64,000 bases of DNA from Adiantum capillus-veneris (lineage: Eukaryota > Streptophyta > Polypodiopsida > Polypodiales > Pteridaceae): NCBI GenBank assembly GCA_014529385.2, contig CM043963.1:98221912-98285911 (forward strand), in the 5' to 3' direction. The notes beneath the pieces were generated by a model. The model had not been told where the DNA came from and made no database searches. It was given only the letters and a program-made list of their open reading frames with translations. Each line of letters starts with the position of its first letter. Position 1 is the stretch's first letter. A program made the position numbers and the translations under genes. Of the stretch, positions 56,635 through 64,000 are shown piece after piece.

Positions 56635-58284
56635 CATGCCCCCCTTCCTGATGTAGATTCCGTACTCGAAATATATTGAGTTGAAGCTCGTTGTCAAGGT
56701 GGAAGAGCATTTGAAATGAATGTCCTTAGCTTCTTCAGTCAGTGCAAAATCAAACAAAATTGGCACAGTAATTGCATTCTTATATACAATTAAAAAGCAT
56801 ATGCAGTTGTAGGCAATCAAATTGATTGGTAACAAAATTTTAATCCATTTGTTAGCAATAAACTTTAAATTGTAATATAATTAAATGCATAAATAGTTGT
56901 GAAGGTAAAAAACTAAACAAGTATGGGGTTGCTAATTTAACGGTTGAAAGGCACTAGAGGTCAACTATTAATACCATGGGCAAGCTTCTCAATTTTCTCC
57001 AGTCAATTAAGTTGTTTAATCGCGAGAGCTAAGTATTTCATGGTCGAGGGCTGACTAGAGGCTATACCTAGAAGACCTTGTAGTTAAGCTACGATAAAAG
57101 GAATTGCTCATGAAATCATTACCTGCTTATTTCCTTTTCTTTGACCCCCCAAAGTCTTTTCATAGCGATTCAATTTTGATATGTGTGCTTATTTTGTATG
57201 CCTTGGGTTTTTTGTTTTTCAAGGAAAAACGCCCACAGTGGGAACCTCTAGGGCTCTAGTACCGTAGGCGATACATGTGAGTGAAGCACCAAATCAAGCT
57301 GAGATTCTCTTCCAGCTTAAGATTTTACATTGCGGCACTTTGATTTTTTTGTTTATTTGTCGTTTCTAGCATTTTAATTTTGTAACTTTCGGGGGTCATA
57401 TAACACTGTTACCCTCCCTAGGCTCATCACATTAGTAAACTCCCTTTATAATACTTAAGCTAAAGGTCAATAGGGACTAAGCCCACTAGAAAGCCCTAGT
57501 ACATTTCACACAATGCTGCCTAAATCGGAATAAGAACCTAAGTAACCATTGATTATTAGGAATGCATTCCCCATGGTATTAAGAGAAGATCTCTAACGCC
57601 TAGCTTGGTCAAACTAGCTTAGTCGGAGTGCTTGATTTTTAAACCTAAACAAGTGATTATGACAAAAAATTACATTGAATTTAATGTTTGATACTAAGAA
57701 AATGCGTTAAATATTATGCTACCAATCACAATTAAAGCAGACAAACATGGATGCAAAAAAGATAAGGGGCAATGCTAATGGACAAGCAACACCTGTTTGT
57801 GTTGATGATCGCGCTTGATTTGAAAAGTGGATGAGAGAAAGATTCCATGAAGGTCCAAATCCTAACAACAGTAACACGTTCCTATACACACTAGGAAGCA
57901 CAAAGAATACCTCTAGGAGGCACATCAATGGGAAGAAAGAACTTTGGCAATCACTAAACTCTAAAATAGAAACACTCCTGTTGTACTAATCTTACCTACC
58001 CTCCATCACTCGAGTGATGAGGATCAAAGGTGTTTGATGACATAGGTTTCTGTTTCAGTGTATCGGATGTGCATGTGTAGGTCTGGTCAATGTTTTGACT
58101 TTTATTGTGCATACTCGTTTGCTAATTGCTATTGCTCTTTACTTTTTTTTTCTTTTTTGTTAGTATAAGGCTTTATATATACATTCCCTAAGATTGGTGA
58201 TTGAGAGGTTAGGGAAAGAAGGGTCAGAGGGAAATAATTCAATAGGCTGACGTGAATGAAGACTTTCCCCCTTCCTTGGGTAGG
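56635..58284. other. Element F 3' untranslated stretch
   Basis: AT-rich, no domain found on either strand. A second purine-rich tract (minus strand AAGGAAGGGGGAAAG, 58264-58278) lies right after the coding end, so either this or the tract at 56635 is the true polypurine tract. An insertion between them is possible. Confidence 0.45.
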
Positions 58285-59076
58285 TCATATTGTTTGAAAT
58301 ATGCTCGTCACCCTTTGAAACCAATTGTTCCAATTGGTAATAGGTGAGGATTTTTGCCAGTAGTTTTGTATTACCTTAGGTGCCTCATCGAGTTGCAAGA
58401 GTGGTAAGGTACTCTCCCAGGATCGAACTTGAAGTGGTTCATCATGTGATTCTTGAACACTGGGAGGTGTGGATTCCTTTGTAGCTTTATGGAGGTCCAC
58501 TATTGTAGGTGGAGGCTCTGGAGAAGCTTTTACCTCTATGGATGCATTACATGAGGAGCTAGAAGCTTCATGGGACTCCCTCCTTCTTGAGCTAGGTGGA
58601 ATAAATCGTTCTTTCTTTCGTACCCAAACTAGCTCTGGAGCAGGTGTGTAGCCTTCTATGATTTTTTTCTTTCCACGATTGTCAATTTGTTTTGGAGCTA
58701 CAGGATTGGGCGTACATGGGTCAGGTGACAGGTAAGAACACAATCTACGTTTTGGCACCCAGATTTGATCATTTCCTTGATAGTAGCCTTGGGCTTCCAA
58801 TAGTTGTTTAGGAATTCAATGCAACAATTCTTTACATTTCTTGGGGCGAATGGGACGTCTCTTACCATGCTCCTGTCTTTTAGCACTAGCTATGGTCGCT
58901 AAAGAAGCTTTAGGGACCCACTTGTATGTTTTCTTTGTTATATTGGGATGGGTCTTGTGTGTCTCAAGCTTTATTTCAACTACATCAGTTGAAGCTCTAG
59001 AGAGTTGGGCTACGAGGACATATGGTTCAACCTCTTGCACATGCAATGTTTTGGGTTTTATTTCCTTAAGAAGCAA
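58285..59076 (-). mobile_element. Element F W-x-P-K repeat tail
   Basis: Two overlapping open frames on the minus strand (59076-58816 and 58800-58285). They contain YKWVPKASL (W near 58920), LLEAQGYYQGNDQIWVPKRR (W near 58761) and ELVWVRKKERF (W near 58626), then a Ser/Pro/Glu-rich C terminus. Homologous in motif and position to the tail of element D (30.4-31.3 kb). Function unknown. Confidence 0.65.
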
Positions 59077-59173
59077 TCTCAGGGACTATGGCTTGAGTGG
59101 CAGGGCTAAGAGTTGGTTTTTGTGTTGTGACACCCCCTGTCCCCCAATCAATAGTGCATTTGGTGGCTATCAT

Positions 59174-59480
59174 CTACGTGCGTCCTAGGTTTATATTACC
59201 CTCCATATTTCCAACAGGCATGACCAAAAAGTCTTGAGCTACAACCCCATTGTCATAACTGACAGAAGTGTGCCAAATTCCAAAAACTGCAGTTTGTTTC
59301 TTGTTGACACCCTTGACTTGGATAATACTTTCAAATAGAGGTGGCTTCCCTAACTGACACCACACCCCATATGATAGCAGATTATATTTAGCACTCGTGT
59401 CCAATAAGGCGTTATATAGCACTTTTCCATAGGCATTGTTTAGCTCAATAGGATATCGTAGAGGTGTGTCAGAGTCCAAC
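59174..59480 (-). mobile_element. Element F second retropepsin-like domain
   Basis: 101 residues located after integrase, far from the normal protease. It reads YNALLDTSAKYNLLSYGVWC, QLGKPPLFESIIQVKGVNKK, FGIWHTSVSYDNGVVAQDFL and GNINLGRT: a retropepsin-like fold with DTS at the catalytic position and a degenerate LGR exit. The matching domain in D (31.39-32.19 kb) shares YG.W..(L/M)GKPP. A protease-like domain downstream of integrase is not the usual gypsy layout. Confidence 0.65.
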
Positions 59481-60240
59481 CAATCCTCGTCGGTTTCAAC
59501 GTGGAATGCATGTGTAACTCCAAGGTTAGCCTCTCGTTGGCATCTTATGCGTTATTGTCGCTCCTTAGCCTCAGATTGAGCTTGTATCTTCTTCAATTCT
59601 GTTTGTGCCTTGGCTGCCTTTTTTTGATGGATGGCACGAGCTTCTATTGGCTTAAAGAATCATAGTATCTTTTAAATTTGCTTCCATTGAGGAATCCAAT
59701 GGTTTCAACTCCATCAAGAGTCTCCACACAAATGGTTCCTTGTGGGGTCATGTCACATACTCTATATGGTTATTTTCCCACATATTTCAACTTTTTCTTT
59801 TCATTACGCACTCCATACATAAGGACTTTATCACCAACATTGATATCTTTATTCTTCAGATAACGGTCAAACCATTTCTTCCTCCTATCTTTCTCCACAA
59901 GTGCATTTTGCACAGCTAATTGCCTCTCTTCATATAGCCTTTCAAGGATATATAATCGCTCAACTAAGGGGTTACCATCCCAACCTTCTTGAGAAGCTAC
60001 TCAAAGACTAGGAACGACAAACTCCCATGGCATAACCGCTTCTTGGCCATACACCATCTTAAACGGTGTGCAGTTAACGGCAACTTTGTACTCAGTACGA
60101 TAAGCCCATAAGGCTCAAGTCAGCTTTGAATCCCAATCTGTGTGATGAGCTTCCACCATTTTGGTCAAGATAGAGATTAAGGTCTTATTGGTGCTCTCAA
60201 CTTTGTACGCAGTACGATAAGCCCATAAGGCTGAAGTCAG
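59481..60240 (-). mobile_element. Element F integrase C-terminal part
   Basis: The minus strand, in broken frames, reads LWAYRTEYKVAVNCTPFKMV, YGQEAVMPWEFVVPSLRVAS, DRRKKWFDRYLKNKDINVGD and VLMYGVRNEKKKLKYVGKPY: the integrase C-terminal region and GPY/F-like segment of gypsy. Interrupted by stops. Confidence 0.75.
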
Positions 60241-60316
60241 CTATAAATCCCAATCTGTGCGATGAGCTTCCATCGTTTTGGTCAAGATAGAGATTAAGGT
60301 CTTGTTGGTGCTCTCA
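60081..60316 (-). repeat. 117-bp tandem duplication in element F integrase
   Basis: The segment beginning CAACTTTGTACTCAGTACGA at 60081 recurs at 60198, and the shared end GGTGCTCTCA recurs 117 bases later. 117 is 39 codons, so the duplication preserves the frame. Confidence 0.85.
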
Positions 60317-61000
60317 GATCGGCCATTTGCTTGTGGATAATAAGGTGTGGACTTATGGTGAGCTATCATGAAGTTGGTAGTGAGTTCTTTTATCACTCCA
60401 TTTATAAAAAGAGTGCCATTGTCACTCACAATTTCAAAGGGACAACCAAATCTTGTAATAATGTTCTCAAAGAGAAACTTGGCAATTGACCTTACATCAG
60501 CCTTACGTGTCGCCCTGGCTTCTACCCACTTTGTCACATAGTCAGTGGGCAACGATAATATATCGAGATTGAGTGCTACGAGATGCCGGACTAATTGGCC
60601 CTACAAAGTCCAATCCCCATTTTTTAAATGGTTGAGTCACTTTAACAGGATGTAAGGGCATCCTATCCTTTCGTTGCATGATCTTGTAAAGTTGGCATTC
60701 ATCACATCCTTTTGCAAAAAGTGATGCATCCTTGAATAAGGTAGGCCGCCAATAGCCTGATTGCAACACCTTTCTAGCTGTTAGTTCCCCTGAGAAATGT
60801 CCTCCGGCTATACCCATGTGGGCTTCTTGTAGTATGTATAAATACTCATCCTCACGGGCACAACGTCTAAGAATACCATCCTTCCCTAGCCTATAGAGAG
60901 TTCCTACAATGAGAGAGTAAGGTTCACATTCTTTTAACAGTTTTCGAGCTATGTCCCGACGAAGCTCTTTGGGTGGAAAACCATTAACTAGAAAGTTCAC
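60241..61000 (-). mobile_element. Element F integrase, zinc-binding part and core
   Basis: Two open frames. 61000-60542 carries the zinc-binding part (HMGIAGGHFSGE, then CDECQLYK) and the first catalytic Asp in KKWGLDFVGPISPASRSTQ. 60552-60241 carries the second Asp in PFEIVSDNGTLFINGV and the Glu in YPQANGRSESTNK. All catalytic residues are present, with a single frameshift near 60545. Confidence 0.88.
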
Positions 61001-61237
61001 AATCTTCTCACTCCATTCAGGTATGGTTTTGACTAGGAATAGAGAAGTACTTGTTAGTCATCGACTAACGAGTAGAGAAGTACTCGTTAGTCATCGACTC
61101 CAGTAGGGGCTTCACCATTGGGTATGCAAGACATTGGGTATGCAAGACAAATGATCCGCCATGACATGTCTTTTACCAGGTCTCACCACAACGGTAAAAT
61201 CAAACTCAAGGAGAATTAACAACCATCGTGTAATTCT

Positions 61238-61522
61238 TCACGTGTAATAAGGTTTATTTACTAGATACAACAAGGTTTGATGATCAACATAGAAAACAAA
61301 CTTGTTGGGCAGAAGGTAGTAGCAAAATTTCTTCACTACATAAATCATACCTAAACCTTCTCGCTCTGTAGTGGTGTAGTTTCTCTCGGCATCATTCAAT
61401 TGACGACTTGCAAAGCTAATGGGGTAGTCCAGTTTATGTTCTCCTGGTTGAGCTAGAACACATCCAATAGCAAAGTTCGATGCATCAATATGCACATGGA
61501 AAATTACATTCCAATCGGACAC
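61238..61522 (-). mobile_element. Element F RNase H
   Basis: 94 residues: FHVHIDASNFAIGCVLAQPG (first catalytic Asp), PISFASRQLNDAERNYTTTE (Glu), FVFYVDHQTLLYLVNKP (Asp). Typical gypsy RNase H that degrades RNA in the RNA:DNA hybrid. Small duplications lie just upstream at 61036-61130. Confidence 0.88.
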
Positions 61523-62453
61523 TCATTGAATAGGAGCGCTAATTAAGGTCTTTTTCAATGACTCATAAGCATGGTCACACTCCACAGTCCAGTGGAACTC
61601 AATAAGAAGCTTGTACAAAGGACAAGCTATCTCGGTAAAGTTTAAAATAAACCGTCGGTAATAACCAACATGGCCCATGAACCTTTGAACTCCTTTATAG
61701 TTTGTAGGTGGTGGCAATTCAACAATGCTTTAATTTTTCTCTCATATGTGAAAATCCCATTTTTGGACACTATATGCTTTAGAATGACTCCATGTTTAAC
61801 CCAAAATTGGCATTTGAAAGGGTTTAAGGAGATGTGATACAATCTTCACTTCTCAAACACTTTTCGTAAGCAAGATAGGTGTTCTTTCCAAGAGGAATAA
61901 ACACAAAGTTCATATAAGAAAGCTTCACAAAACTCCCTCAAATATTCTCTAAAAGCAGTGTTTATTAATCTTTGAAAGGTAGAGGGGGCATTGGTTAAGC
62001 CAAAAGCCATAACACAAAATGCGAACACTCCAAATTCGGTTATAGAGGCTGTTTTAGCTTGGTCCTCCGAGCAATTGTGATTTGGTTGTAGCGAGAGTAT
62101 CCATCTAAAAAGCTATAAGCTTCCTTCCCTGCAACTCTTTCAAGCACATGTTCTGAATATGGCAAGGGATAATGGTCCCTCCTAGTGGCGGCATTGACCT
62201 TCTTGAGATACACGCACACTCTGAGTTTCCCATTCTTTTTTGGCACAATTACTATTGGAGACACCCATTCTGAGTGCTCAATAGGGTATATGAATCTACA
62301 TTTCCCAAGCTTTTCAATCTCTTCTTGAACAATTTTTGCATATTTAGGATTCATTGGGTAGGGTCGTTGCTGAACTGGTTTAGCCATGCTATTCATGGGG
62401 ATTGTGTGTTGCACCACGGAAGGTGGGACACCTTTCATATCATGATATGTCAA
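61523..62453 (-). mobile_element. Element F RT with lost catalytic aspartates
   Basis: RT starts QRPYPMNPKYAKIVQEEIEK, SEWVSPIVIVPKKNGKLRVC, KKVNAATRRDHYPLPYSEHV, SFLDGYSRYNQITIA. After a frameshift near 62040 it continues FCVMAFGLTNAPSTFQRLIN, but the box that should read FLDD is FLYELCVYS, so both catalytic Asp residues are gone. The connection follows (61842-61523) with PTNYKGVQRFMGHVGYYRRF. Inactive. Confidence 0.9.
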
Positions 62454-62512
62454 AGCAAATATATCCCTGGATTCCTTGAGAAGTTCTTTAAGTACACACT
62501 CCTCAGTCTCTT

Positions 62513-63595
62513 TCAGATCTTGGCAATGAAAACAAGTTTGGACTCTTCTCTTGGGTATGCTAACTCTATTTCATTAACTATCGTTGGACCGTCATAGACT
62601 CCATTACTCCCATCGATAGGTTTCCTTTGAGCCTTTGTATACACAACCTTATGTTCCTCTGTGGTATAGGATTTGAAATGTTCATATGCAAGTTGTAAGT
62701 CTGTGGGGTCCTGTTTTCTGTGGAATATGATTTCTCTTTCGATTCCTTTTATTGTTGAGCTAACTTTTGATTTTGTCGTCTCCTTACGGTACAACTCAAC
62801 TTTGGCTTCTCTATAGCCTCTAGTTGTGCGATGTCAATGGGTTGTGGACTATACCACATAATGCTTTGAAGATATTCACCCCAATTATCTACCAACTTCC
62901 GATGGGCATCACATGCCCCTATATAATTAATCCATTCCGCGACAGATTTCTTTTCATTTATTCTAGCATGCACATTTGCTCGATATCGTCGCCTCTTATA
63001 TCTCTTACTCTTCTTGTCTAATTTTTGATTATATCCGATCTCTAGTGAAGAGTCACTAGATAAATCGCTACTTGTGTCTTCTGCTGCTCCCTTGGATATA
63101 TTCATCTAGGGTACCACTGGGCCTTGAATGGTTTGTCCCCACATTTGCACTAAGATTTAACTCAGATTCTTTGTCCTCAGAGTCGATTTCAATTGATGAT
63201 TCTGACCCCAAATCGTGTGGGCTATAGTCTTGTGAGGCGCTATTGGTTCCAATGCCAGTCAAACCTTCATCTTGTAGGTCATCAGAAGCTATATGCATTG
63301 CTTCTAGCATATTTAAGGGTACAAGTGGTGGCATTTCATCCCCCTCAGGTGTTACCCAGGTCGTCCCCCTATTTCCCCAAGTGTTTATGGTTGCTGCTAG
63401 GTGGACCCAATCCACATTGTCCGACTCAATCATCCCAGGTAGTACATCCATATAAGGAGAATCTTCCCCAACATCAGTGTCTGCTTTACACGTGTAACAA
63501 TACTGCAATGGGGCCGAGTGGACTGTGGTATCAGATCTATGATCAATTATAAACCTGTTTCCTAGAGGATGTGCTCGACCAGTTACAAAATCCAC
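62513..63595 (-). mobile_element. Element F protease-RT linker
   Basis: Three overlapping minus-strand frames (63595-63068, 63105-62749, 62794-62513) that are hydrophilic and acidic (EIDSEDKESELNLS), then basic (KKSKRYKRRRYRA), then IVNEIELAYPREESKLVFIA, which leads into RT. No domain. Compare the linker after protease in element D (32278-32565). Confidence 0.6.
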
Positions 63596-64000
63596 TCAAA
63601 TGACATAATCTTGGAACTGCAAAGTGGACATGGTTTTTAGACCAGTCATGCACCATTTTTGCTTCCCTCATGAAAGGACGTCCTAAGATCATCTCCGATG
63701 CCATAGTGTGCTTGGAGAAATCCATAACAATGAAGGTAATTCTTATTTTATGTCCAAAGACCTTGATCTTGAGATCTTCTAGCATCCCAATAGGTTTAAC
63801 AATAGACCCATTGGCCTTCTTCACTACTATGGTTGTGATTGCAAGGTGAGGTCTTCCCATAGTTTCCCACAATTTTTAGTCACAATGCTAACCCCAGCGC
63901 CACCATCAAGGATTCCCTTCATAGTTAATCCCTTAGTAGTGGTTGGTATGGTCGCATTGGATTCATCACCCTCAAAGTATTGTCGCACCTTGCTAACATG
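63543..64000 (-). mobile_element. Element F protease (runs to window edge)
   Basis: From the edge the minus strand reads VRQYFEGDESNATIPTTTKG, then GILDGGAGVSIVTK (catalytic Asp in DGGAG near 63900), a frameshift, PIGMLEDLKIKVFG, ITFIVMDFSKHTMASEMILG and RPFMREAKMVHDWS. The entry (YFEGDE) and exit (ILGRPFMR) are shared with element D. Gag lies beyond the window. Confidence 0.85.

Overview
The window is nuclear DNA of a land plant with a large, repeat-choked genome. The evidence is a spliced plastid-signalling gene (GUN1), a pseudogene of cytosolic release factor eRF1, plant-type Ty3/gypsy elements (chromovirus-like and Tat-like with a second RNase H), a plant-type LINE, and (CT)n/(GT)n microsatellites. 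The species cannot be fixed from the sequence. A seed-free vascular plant such as a fern is my guess, not a demonstration. At most three loci look host-derived: GUN1 (14.7-17.7 kb, minus, five exons, intact), a broken kinase-like gene (20.2-21.2 kb, plus), and an unrecognised two-exon gene (43.3-44.6 kb, minus). Most of the rest is mobile DNA.

Layout. 1-2.6 kb: decayed minus-strand gypsy element (A). 2.6-5.7 kb: probable LTR with a tRNA-Asp-type primer site and a non-coding body (B). 7.1-8.5 kb: plus-strand gag-protease remnant. 8.7-8.95 kb: 86-bp repeats. 8.96-11.2 kb: 5'-truncated LINE with a 33-nt poly-C. 12.1-12.8 kb: RT and coiled-coil scraps. 13.06-13.6 kb: eRF1 pseudogene. 14.7-17.7 kb: GUN1. 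18.1-21.2 kb: GC-rich leader, 291-bp repeats and kinase pseudogene. 21.2-24.1 kb: 5' half of chromovirus S (minus). 24.3-42.8 kb: gypsy element C (TSD AACAT), carrying nested element D at 28.2-39.2 kb (TSD CAAGT). 43.3-44.6 kb: hypothetical gene. 45.0-53.4 kb: Tat-like element E (minus). 53.4-56.3 kb: 3' half of S (plus). 56.3-56.6 kb: repeat-bearing LTR of element F. 56.6-64 kb: element F (minus), running off the right edge.

The main structural result is that the two halves of S are complementary. They stop and start at the same protease/RT point, carry the same 153-bp LTR, and their outer flanks are the two sides of one target site inside a repeat array. Flipping the roughly 32-kb segment between about 21.19 and 53.37 kb rebuilds one element, so the window probably contains an inversion whose breakpoints lie in S and in the 5' LTR of E.

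Other unusual points: D carries eight copies of a 20-bp palindrome spaced mostly about 285 bp apart in its leader. D and F share an extra 3' module with a second retropepsin-like domain and W-x-P-K repeats. C lacks RT through integrase but has about 3 kb of unrecognised coiled-coil and acidic ORFs before its 3' LTR.
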